Positions 38,635-44,242 of a stretch of 44,242 bases of DNA are shown piece by piece; position 1 is the first letter of the stretch, and every line of letters starts with the position of its first letter. Source of the DNA: a virus; IMG/VR virus record IMGVR_UViG_3300023094_000001, positions 1 to 44,242 of that record. One strand, written 5' to 3'. Under the pieces are notes generated by a model, which worked only from the letters and a program-made list of their open reading frames with translations, was not told the origin of the DNA and ran no database searches. The position numbers were made by a program, and so were the translations under genes.

Positions 38635-39516
38635 ATGTCCCACTTCACCGTACTTGTCACAGGCGATCACGAGCGCGCACTGCAGCCTTTCCACGAATTC
38701 GAGTGCACCGGCACCAATGACGCTTTTGTCGTAGCGGTCGACCAAACGGAAGATACGCGCGCGCAGCACGCCGAGCACATCAAGGAGGGGGGTGAATACC
38801 CGTTGTTCCGCGATTACGTGGTCAACTACCATGAGGTGCCGGTGGTCGATCATGGCGCAGAACCGGATACCGACGACGAACACAAGTTCGGTTATGCCAC
38901 CCTCAACGAGTCCGGCGAAGTCACGGGCGTATTCCGCCGCACCAATCCAAATTCGAAATGGGACTGGTGGCAGGTGGGCGGCCGCTGGCACGGCAAGCTG
39001 TTGACGAAAGAAGGTATGCGCGTCGATCAAGCGCTCGCTGGCGATATCGACTGGACGGGCATGATCGCTTCCACTTCCAAGGACGCTGGCGCTGCCTTTG
39101 ATAAAATCCATTCGGTTTTAGCCGGCCGGGAGGTGGCAAGTTGGGCGCAAACTCTTTTGCGCCGCGATGCGGGCGAGTTCGACATAGGGGGCGCCCGCGC
39201 TTTCTACGATGGCCAGGAGGCGGTAAAAGATTTGATTCGCCATGGCGCTATCGACATATGGGACGGCGCCAACACGCTGAGCAAAGTATTGGCCGCCGCT
39301 GACCGCGACAGCTACGTTAAGCTCGAAGGCGAAACCAACGCCACCACGTTCGCCATGCTGCACGATGGCAAATGGTATGAGCGCGGCAGCATGGGCTGGT
39401 TCGGCATGAGTAGTGACACCCCCGAATCCACCGCCGACTACACGACGCAATTCTGGGCTATCGCCCGCGCGCTGCCGCCCGACACCCAGGTAACGGTCGT
39501 CGACTGCCACATTTAA
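38635..39516 (+). CDS. Conserved phage protein, unknown function
   Basis: A 293-residue protein with an AGGAGAATAAA ribosome site, directly behind the copy 2 promoter. It begins MSHFTVLVTGDH with FHEFECTGTNDAFV. This opening is common to a family of phage proteins I recognise but whose function is unknown. A central WDWWQVGGRWHGKLL and a C-terminal ALPPDTQVTVVDCHI are also conserved-looking. The private promoter suggests high early expression, perhaps for host takeover. Confidence 0.75.
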   Translation: MSHFTVLVTGDHERALQPFHEFECTGTNDAFVVAVDQTEDTRAQHAEHIKEGGEYPLFRDYVVNYHEVPVVDHGAEPDTDDEHKFGYATLNESGEVTGVFRRTNPNSKWDWWQVGGRWHGKLLTKEGMRVDQALAGDIDWTGMIASTSKDAGAAFDKIHSVLAGREVASWAQTLLRRDAGEFDIGGARAFYDGQEAVKDLIRHGAIDIWDGANTLSKVLAAADRDSYVKLEGETNATTFAMLHDGKWYERGSMGWFGMSSDTPESTADYTTQFWAIARALPPDTQVTVVDCHI

Positions 39517-39524
39517 ACCGAACC

Positions 39525-39542
39525 GCCCGCCACCCGGCGGGC
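39525..39542 (+). terminator. Hairpin after the 293-residue protein gene
   Basis: GCCCGCC-ACCC-GGCGGGC is a perfect 7-bp stem 9 bases after the stop at 39516, followed by ATTACCC with no clear T-run. It may be a weak or Rho-assisted terminator, or an RNA-stabilising hairpin. Confidence 0.5.
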
Positions 39543-39571
39543 ATTACCCACCACCTCCCAAGGAACCCATC

Positions 39572-39802
39572 ATGAAAAACGAAAACGATCTGCTCGACCT
39601 GGTCACCGAAATGGTCAAGGCCCGGAACGACGCCCAGCTGGCCCGCGCACTGGGCGTCGCGCCGCCAGTCATCAGCAAGACGCGCCACGGCCGTCTGCCG
39701 GTGGGCGCCGCGCTGGTGATCAAGATCCACGAGGCCACCAAAATGACCTCCCGCGAGATCAAGGCGTACATCACCCACGGCCCGCAGCAGGTGGTGAAAT
39801 GA
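39572..39802 (+). CDS. Small helix-turn-helix regulator
   Basis: A 76-residue protein with an AAGGAACCCATC ribosome site. DAQLARALGVAPPVISKTRHGRLPV is a clear helix-turn-helix of the Cro/XRE type. The C-terminus (TSREIKAYI) may form a dimer or support helix. It overlaps the next gene by ATGA. Together with the YdaS-like protein at 30845 it is a candidate to bind the repeated operators. Confidence 0.8.
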   Translation: MKNENDLLDLVTEMVKARNDAQLARALGVAPPVISKTRHGRLPVGAALVIKIHEATKMTSREIKAYITHGPQQVVK

Positions 39803-40065
39803 TCCGGGCGGTTAAGCTGCTGGACGGCAAATACGAAGTCCGGATCGAGGACGGAACCGGCGCCATGCTGTTTCTGCGCAACGGCGAACCGTGGCCCGGC
39901 GGTCAGGCACTGTTCCAGCATGCGGGGTTGGTCGCTGCTCTGGTCGACCGCGTTGCCGATCTGGAATCTGCCTTGATCCACGAGTACAACGAAGAATGGG
40001 ACGTCGGCGACAGCATCACCGACGAAGCAAAAGTGCAGTTCCTGATCGATCGGATTCCAAAATGA
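39799..40065 (+). CDS. Hypothetical protein
   Basis: An 88-residue acidic protein with a short beta start (VKLLDGKYEVRIEDGTGAMLFL) and a helical second half rich in Glu, Asp and Ala. It overlaps both neighbours by ATGA. No family is recognised. It belongs to the run of small early genes whose overlapping starts suggest one polycistronic message. Confidence 0.6.
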   Translation: MIRAVKLLDGKYEVRIEDGTGAMLFLRNGEPWPGGQALFQHAGLVAALVDRVADLESALIHEYNEEWDVGDSITDEAKVQFLIDRIPK

Positions 40066-40487
40066 AAACCGTCCTCTTACTCGGCGGCCCGGCCGCTGGC
40101 CAGCGCGTCGAAGTCCATGGCACCGTGCGCCACGTCTTGAACGCGCCGAGCAATACCATGTACCACGTCGTCCCGATGTGCTCGCACGGCGAGGTGCACT
40201 GGTTCGGCGTGCTCGACGGCGCCGACCCGCTGGCGCTGCTCATTGCGGGGTACGCTTCAGGCAACGCGCAGGTGGAGATATCCGCTGTGCGCGAGGACTT
40301 AGAAACTGCCGAATTGCTCATTCTGGAACTGCGGAAGGAACTTGCGCGGTACAAGGACGCTCCGATAACCACGGACAAATCCGGCCGCGATATCGTATGG
40401 GCTCCTGCACCCGCACCTGTTGGCGTCGGCATGCGCGCTCCGAGTCCGTACGGCACGGGCGGCGTGAAAGAAGGAGACGACCGGTGA
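40062..40487 (+). CDS. Hypothetical protein
   Basis: A 141-residue protein starting MKTVLLLGGPAAGQRVEVHG. The LLLGGPAAGQ start resembles a common phage small-protein opening and is not a true Walker A because the GK[ST] is absent. A central helical segment (REDLETAELLILELRKELARYKD) precedes a Gly/Pro-rich basic tail. It overlaps the next gene by GTGA. Function is unknown. Confidence 0.6.
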   Translation: MKTVLLLGGPAAGQRVEVHGTVRHVLNAPSNTMYHVVPMCSHGEVHWFGVLDGADPLALLIAGYASGNAQVEISAVREDLETAELLILELRKELARYKDAPITTDKSGRDIVWAPAPAPVGVGMRAPSPYGTGGVKEGDDR

Positions 40488-40654
40488 AGCCTTCAGTCAT
40501 CGTCGCGGCGCTACTGGTGGCGGGCGTCAGTCTGATAATTATCGGCCAGAAGATCAAGCCGGCACCCGGCAAAACGGAAACCCTGTCCTGCGTCCGCGTC
40601 AAGCAGGTGACTCCGGCCGGCGCCATTAACTACCTATGCGAGGTTCGGAAATGA
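40484..40654 (+). CDS. Small membrane-anchored protein
   Basis: A 56-residue protein with a GTG start at 40484, overlapping the upstream stop. Residues ~4-22 (SVIVAALLVAGVSLIIIGQ) form one membrane helix. A short periplasmic or cytoplasmic part with two Cys follows (LSCVRVKQV, NYLCEV). It overlaps the next gene by ATGA. The role is unknown. Confidence 0.6.
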   Translation: MKPSVIVAALLVAGVSLIIIGQKIKPAPGKTETLSCVRVKQVTPAGAINYLCEVRK

Positions 40655-41148
40655 GCACAAAAGTACCGAGACAGATGCCCCAGCTACCGCAGGCGTGGCA
40701 TAGCTACAAGACGAGCAACGACAGCGACTTCGGTGCGGCGTTCGCTTCGCTCTACACCAAAGAGCAAATGGCCGACTATGCCTCGCTGTGGGTCGCTGAA
40801 ACGGCTTTCCAGATGCAGCAAGAAATTGACGGTCTGCGCACCCACGTACGGAAGTTGCAAGAAGCTGAAGCCGCAGCTAAACGTACTGAGCTTGACTTAC
40901 GTGGCGCGAATAAGTCTCTGAAGGCCCAAGTGCAAATGATAGAGAAGATGCTTGCCGATTCGCAGCAACAGGTGTGGGTACTCCAGTGCGGGATTATGGG
41001 CGTACTGCACGGTGGGCTGTTTGAGGACGGCGGCTTTCGCATGGACGACGGCATCAAGGACTATTACGATAAGGATTGCACGCCGGGCGATATCGTGCGC
41101 GGGTGGAAACTCACGCTGGAGAAAACTATTTCCGAGGGTTCAAAATGA
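40651..41148 (+). CDS. Coiled-coil hypothetical protein
   Basis: A 165-residue protein starting MSTKVPRQMPQ. Residues ~50-105 are a long helical coiled coil (AETAFQMQQEIDGLRTHV, then KRTELDLRGANKSL). The C-terminus contains GDIVRGWKLTLEKT. It overlaps the VRR-NUC gene by ATGA. It may be a structural partner in the replication module, but there is no direct evidence. Confidence 0.6.
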   Translation: MSTKVPRQMPQLPQAWHSYKTSNDSDFGAAFASLYTKEQMADYASLWVAETAFQMQQEIDGLRTHVRKLQEAEAAAKRTELDLRGANKSLKAQVQMIEKMLADSQQQVWVLQCGIMGVLHGGLFEDGGFRMDDGIKDYYDKDCTPGDIVRGWKLTLEKTISEGSK

Positions 41149-41453
41149 AACGCCCACTGCGCGAGAGCGATATCGAAAAGTACCTGGTCAAGCGCGTCAA
41201 GGAACTGGGCGGCGAGTGCCGCAAGATCCAGTTTATCGGCCGGCCGGGTGCGCCGGATCGGCTGGTGATGCTGCCGCCAACGACACTGTGCGGGTTCTAC
41301 GACATCCCGGCCCGCGCCATCTGGGTCGAACTCAAAGCCCCCGGCAAAAAGGCCGAGCCGCACCAGCTGCGCGAGCACGCCCGCATGCGCAAGATGGGCC
41401 AGCGCGTGGCGGTCATTGACAGCCTGGCGGGCGTTGACGAGGTGCTGTCGTGA
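41145..41453 (+). CDS. VRR-NUC domain nuclease
   Basis: A 102-residue stand-alone VRR-NUC protein. The family signature is complete: E11 in the first helix, GRPGAPDRLVML (D38), WVELKAPGKKAEPHQ (E62, K64, Q74), then RMGQRVAVID-like end (RKMGQRVAVIDS). These virus-type replication-repair nucleases cut branched DNA, including Holliday-like junctions. It lies in the same block as the SNF2 helicase, a pairing seen in many phages. It would be the only resolvase-like enzyme in this genome. Confidence 0.92.
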   Translation: MKRPLRESDIEKYLVKRVKELGGECRKIQFIGRPGAPDRLVMLPPTTLCGFYDIPARAIWVELKAPGKKAEPHQLREHARMRKMGQRVAVIDSLAGVDEVLS

Positions 41454-41638
41454 AGCCGATGCCGAAGGACCGGCCGCGCTTCGAGACGCCAGAGGACACC
41501 GAGATCCGGAAGCTTCGCGCCCGCATCGCCGAACTCGAAGCGGCCATCGACAAGCTGATCCAGTGCAAAGGTCGCTACCACACCGAGGCCAATTTCAAGG
41601 CACTGATCGAGGTGCACAATAAAACCTTGCACAAGTAA
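41450..41638 (+). CDS. Small coiled-coil protein
   Basis: A 62-residue protein with a GTG start at 41450 (GTGA overlap). A helical segment (DTEIRKLRARIAELEAAIDKL) suggests a short coiled coil. Its last codons TTG CAC AAG TAA are also the -35 box and operator arm of the copy 3 promoter, so coding and regulatory sequence overlap. No family is recognised. Confidence 0.6.
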   Translation: MKPMPKDRPRFETPEDTEIRKLRARIAELEAAIDKLIQCKGRYHTEANFKALIEVHNKTLHK

Positions 41639-41655
41639 ATACTTGCGTGTATAGT
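41627..41655 (+). promoter_or_regulatory. Sigma-70-type early promoter, copy 3
   Basis: TTGCAC (41627-41632), 17-base spacer and TATAGT (41650-41655), with the palindrome CAAGTAAATACTTG at 41632-41645. The -35 box lies inside the end of the preceding coding sequence. It drives 41692 onward through the SNF2 helicase. Confidence 0.88.
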
Positions 41656-41691
41656 TCTTACATCAGCAGCGCAAACCACTTGGAGAACACC

Positions 41692-41892
41692 ATGCCCCGC
41701 AATATCGAACCAATCCACACCCGCCGCGCCGCGCAGTTGAAAGCGCTGGCCCAGGTGCGCAACACCCTGCCGGGCGCGGACCGCGCCACCGTGGCCGAGT
41801 TCTACGAACGCGGCGCCGACGCGCTCAACGACAAGGAACTGGAAACTGTCAGCGTGCTGGCGACCGCTTACCTCTGCGAGGTGGTGTCGTGA
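41692..41892 (+). CDS. Small helical protein, unknown function
   Basis: A 66-residue protein with a GGAGAACACC ribosome site, first gene after the copy 3 promoter. Arg- and Ala-rich helices (RRAAQLKALAQVRNTL, then FYERGADALNDKELETV). The GTG of the next gene overlaps its stop. No family is recognised. Confidence 0.6.
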   Translation: MPRNIEPIHTRRAAQLKALAQVRNTLPGADRATVAEFYERGADALNDKELETVSVLATAYLCEVVS

Positions 41893-42137
41893 CCGCGCCG
41901 ACCTACATCGAGGTACGCAACCACGTGCGCGAACACTTCGGCTTGACCATGTCCGAGACGTTGGAAGTTCTACGCACCCCGCTGAACCCGGCCGGTATGC
42001 GCGACGAGTTCGCCCTGGCCGCCATCACCGGAACCTTGCCGGGCGCGGCGGTGGATGCTGCTCGCGTGAAGGAATACGCCGAGTGGGCGTACAAGATGGC
42101 CGACGCCATGATGGAGGCCCGTAATGCGAACCGCTGA
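41889..42137 (+). CDS. Hypothetical protein
   Basis: An 82-residue protein with a GTG start overlapping the upstream stop. It is helical, with RNHVREHFGLTMSETLEVLR and a C-terminal helix containing EYAEWAYKMADAMMEA. It overlaps the DUF2591-like gene by 14 bases. Function is unknown. Confidence 0.6.
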   Translation: MTAPTYIEVRNHVREHFGLTMSETLEVLRTPLNPAGMRDEFALAAITGTLPGAAVDAARVKEYAEWAYKMADAMMEARNANR

Positions 42138-42489
42138 CCTGACCGACGCGCTGCTGGACTACCACACCGCCCGCGCCGAGGGCGTGCCGGCCGCTGACCT
42201 GGAGCTGCGCGCCAACGGCACGCTGTGCGTGCAGTACCTGCGCGGCACGCCCGGCAAGATCGTCGCCGTCCAGGTGCTCGACTACAGCACGAACTGGGCG
42301 TTGGCCGGCCCGCTGGTGGAGAAGCACGGTTTTAAACTGGACATGTACGCCACGGCGGACGGCGCGTCGTGGTGCGCAGATAGGGACGGCTGCGCCGAGG
42401 CGCGGGGCGACACCCCGATGATCGCCATCTGCCGCGCCGTCGTGCGCGCCGCGTTCGGCGACGAGGTGGAGGATTTGCCATGTCCGTAG
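42124..42489 (+). CDS. Phage ABA-sandwich domain protein (DUF2591)
   Basis: A 121-residue protein with the family layout: DLTDALLDYHTARAEG at the start, YSTNWALAGPLVEKHGF in the middle, WCADRDGCAEARGDTPMIAICRAVVRAAFGDEVE at the end (split here into WCADR and GDTPMIAICRAVV). These small proteins are common in phages of proteobacteria and their role is unknown. A weaker relative lies at 30537 in the opposite arm. Confidence 0.8.
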   Translation: MRTADLTDALLDYHTARAEGVPAADLELRANGTLCVQYLRGTPGKIVAVQVLDYSTNWALAGPLVEKHGFKLDMYATADGASWCADRDGCAEARGDTPMIAICRAVVRAAFGDEVEDLPCP

Positions 42490-42749
42490 CCGGCGTCATC
42501 AAGCAGAAGTTTTTCGCCGCGCCGGCGGCAAAGCCTCGCGTCCACACGTGCAGCGGCGGCCAGATGCCCGAGCGCCCGGAGACAGACAGCCCCGGCTATA
42601 AGCGGGTCGTCGCGCGCGGCTGTCTCGGCACCACCGACTACTGGGGTGAGGCCGATTGCGTCTACGGCTGGACGTGCGAGGAGTGCCCGGTGCTGCGCGA
42701 ACAGTGGCGCTTGGAAGACCAACAAAACGAAGGAGAACCACCGTGCTGA
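42480..42749 (+). CDS. Small Cys-containing protein
   Basis: An 89-residue protein overlapping the previous gene by 10 bases. Six Cys residues (HTCSGG, RGCLG, DCVYGWTCEECP, and a terminal Cys) suggest a zinc-binding fold. Basic N-terminus. Function is unknown. Confidence 0.6.
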   Translation: MSVAGVIKQKFFAAPAAKPRVHTCSGGQMPERPETDSPGYKRVVARGCLGTTDYWGEADCVYGWTCEECPVLREQWRLEDQQNEGEPPC

Positions 42750-42940
42750 CCAAGTTCCAAGCCAGCCGCCTGCGCGGCCTGATCACCCGCGCCACGTTGA
42801 AGGAGAAACACCTGTTCGCGTTCCGCGCCGACAAGGCGCTTGGGTTCGACCAGGGCGAAGCGAAGCGCCGGGCGTTGATCGAATCCCGTGACGCGGCAAA
42901 CGAAAAGCTGTTCGCATTCATCCGGGAAGTAACGGAATGA
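42743..42940 (+). CDS. Small basic helical protein
   Basis: A 65-residue protein with a GTG start at 42743 that overlaps the previous stop and lies behind a GAAGGAGAACC ribosome site. Arg/Lys-rich helices (RLRGLITRATLKEKHLF). It overlaps the helicase ATG by four bases. It may be an accessory factor of the helicase. No family is recognised. Confidence 0.6.
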   Translation: MLTKFQASRLRGLITRATLKEKHLFAFRADKALGFDQGEAKRRALIESRDAANEKLFAFIREVTE

Positions 42941-44242
42941 TCATCACCCCCCGCGATTTCACACCACGCGGCTACCAGACCCAGATCACCGACTTCATTC
43001 TCGACAACGAGCGGTGCGGAGTGTGGGCCTCAATGGGCGTTGGCAAAAGTGTAAGTACTCTTAACGCTTTGGACACACTGCAAATGCTTGACGACCGGCC
43101 CATTCTGGTCGTCGCACCGCTGCGCGTGGCCACCACCACCTGGCCCGACGAGGTGCGCAAGTGGAACCACCTCAAGCACCTGACCGTGCTGCCGATCACC
43201 GGCAGCGAGAAGGAGCGCATGCGCGCGCTGAAGTACGACGCCAATATCCTGACTACGAATTTCGAGCAGCTTCCCTGGCTAGTAGAATTTTACGGCGAGC
43301 GCTGGCCGTTCGCCACGGTGGTGATCGACGAGTCCACCAAGCTGAAGGGCTTCCGCCTCAAGCAGGGCACCCAGCGCGCCAAGGCCTTGGGCCGGGTGGC
43401 GCACACGAAGATCAAGCGCATAGTCGAGCTGACCGGCACGCCGGCGCCGAACGGCCTCGAAGACCTGTGGGGCCAGGCGTGGTTCTTGGACAAGGGCGCG
43501 CGCCTCGGCCGCACCTACGATGATTTTAAGAAACGCTGGTTCCGCAAGAAATACAGCGGCTTCGGCACCGAGCCGCTCGACCACGCCCAGGAGCAGATCC
43601 AGCGCGCGCTGCGCGACATCTGCGTGACCATCGACGCCAAGGACTGGTTCGACCTGAAAGACCCCATCGTCAACAATATCTATGTGGACCTGCCGGCCAA
43701 GGCGCGCGCGCTGTATCAGGACATGGAGAAGCGCGCCTTCATGGAGATCGCGGCCATGGGGACCCTGCACGGCATCGAGGCGCTGGGCGCGGCGCAGAAG
43801 ATCGGCAAGCTGCTGCAGCTTTCCAACGGCGCCGCCTATCTGTCACCGGGCAGCAGCGAATGGGCCGAGGTGCACGACGCGAAGATCCAGGCACTGGAGG
43901 AGATCGTCGAGGAAGCGGCAGGCATGCCGGTACTGGTGTCGATCCAGTTCAAGAGCGACCTTGCGCGCCTGCTGAAAGCCTTTGGCAAGGACGCCATCGC
44001 GCTGAACAGCCAGGAGGGCGTGCGGCGCGCGCAGGCAGGCGAGGGCAAGGTGTGGCTAGGCCACCCGGCCAGTATGGGCCACGGCGTCGACGGTCTCCAG
44101 AACCACACCAACATCATGGCCTTCTTCGGCCACGACTGGAACCTGGAACAGCGGCTGCAGATCATCGAGCGCATCGGGCCGACGCGCCAGATGCAGGCCG
44201 GCAAGGATCGGCCGATGTTTATTCATAACATTATCGCTCGCG
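42937..44242 (+). CDS. SNF2-type helicase, N-terminal part (continues at 1-222)
   Basis: This part encodes residues 1-435 of a 466-residue superfamily 2 helicase; the rest is at 1-222. Motifs include MGVGKS (33-38, Walker A), VVAPLRVATTTW (motif Ia), VIDEST (130-134, DEAH-box equivalent), TGTPAPNG (166-173, motif III) and VLVSIQFKSDLARLL (start of lobe 2). Compact SNF2 proteins of this size are common in phages that also have VRR-NUC and PolA. The role is DNA translocation or fork remodelling in replication. The ATG overlaps the upstream stop as ATGA. Confidence 0.92.
   Translation, partial: MIITPRDFTPRGYQTQITDFILDNERCGVWASMGVGKSVSTLNALDTLQMLDDRPILVVAPLRVATTTWPDEVRKWNHLKHLTVLPITGSEKERMRALKYDANILTTNFEQLPWLVEFYGERWPFATVVIDESTKLKGFRLKQGTQRAKALGRVAHTKIKRIVELTGTPAPNGLEDLWGQAWFLDKGARLGRTYDDFKKRWFRKKYSGFGTEPLDHAQEQIQRALRDICVTIDAKDWFDLKDPIVNNIYVDLPAKARALYQDMEKRAFMEIAAMGTLHGIEALGAAQKIGKLLQLSNGAAYLSPGSSEWAEVHDAKIQALEEIVEEAAGMPVLVSIQFKSDLARLLKAFGKDAIALNSQEGVRRAQAGEGKVWLGHPASMGHGVDGLQNHTNIMAFFGHDWNLEQRLQIIERIGPTRQMQAGKDRPMFIHNIIAR
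44116..44242. repeat. Terminal direct repeat, copy B (assembly overlap)
   Basis: This is identical to 1-127 (see that entry). It lies in frame inside the helicase gene. Confidence 0.93.

Noticed and set aside
37296-38660. Minus-strand frame of 454 codons opposite the polymerase gene
   Set aside because: It is a shadow of the PolA gene, with a composition dominated by Arg, His and Val and no motifs.
40062-40110. LLLGGPAAGQ as a Walker A ATP-binding loop
   Set aside because: It lacks the GK[ST] end and no Walker B follows.
1-44242. Lysogeny genes
   Set aside because: No integrase, excisionase, ParA/B or CI-like repressor was found in any frame. The small helix-turn-helix proteins alone are not enough to claim lysogeny.

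Overview
This window looks like the complete genome of a tailed double-stranded DNA phage with a long non-contractile tail (siphovirus morphology, HK97-type head). Positions 1-127 are repeated exactly at 44116-44242, and the helicase frame runs off the right end and continues at base 1. The molecule therefore closes into a circle of about 44,115 bp. The host is Gram-negative: the phage carries a two-component spanin pair (inner-membrane protein plus lipoprotein) and host-type sigma-70 promoters. High G+C content and general protein style suggest a beta-proteobacterium such as the Burkholderiales, but that is inference. I found no integrase, excisionase, CI-type repressor, tRNA or CRISPR array, so a virulent lifestyle is more likely than a temperate one. 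No gene-free stretch exceeds about 170 bp.

Two transcription arms diverge from a control region at about 31.88-32.03 kb and meet head-on at a hairpin at about 1.6 kb. The rightward arm runs from 32029 through the junction to 1577. It holds the replication and early genes: a RecB/Cas4-like nuclease (DUF2800), a gp2.5-like single-strand binding protein (DUF2815), family A DNA polymerase, VRR-NUC nuclease, SNF2-type helicase, many small unknown proteins, and a final cassette of small membrane or exported proteins. Three nearly identical promoters (229, 38554, 41627) re-start transcription along this arm. Each carries a palindrome in its -35/-10 spacer that also occurs in the divergent control region.

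The leftward arm starts with regulators and DNA modification (31877-27811): a C5-type methyltransferase-like protein, a Cro/YdaS-like DNA-binding protein, small zinc or helix-turn-helix proteins and a DPPY methyltransferase with a structured leader. A primase-helicase follows (27811-25643), then an iteron-like noncoding stretch (25489-25627) that may be the origin. One orphan rightward gene (25072-25479) has its own promoter.

The late genes follow, all leftward: HNH packaging endonuclease, a repeat-containing fibre gene, small terminase, an inserted HNH homing-type endonuclease, large terminase, portal, prohead protease, major capsid protein, head proteins (one ending in a deacetylase-like domain), head-tail connectors, tail tube, tail chaperones G and GT linked by a GGGAAAC slippery site, a 1498-residue tape measure, a short tail-tip set, and the lysis cassette (holin candidates, M15 endolysin, overlapping Rz/Rz1 spanins).

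Most functions come from motifs read by eye and family knowledge. No database search was possible.
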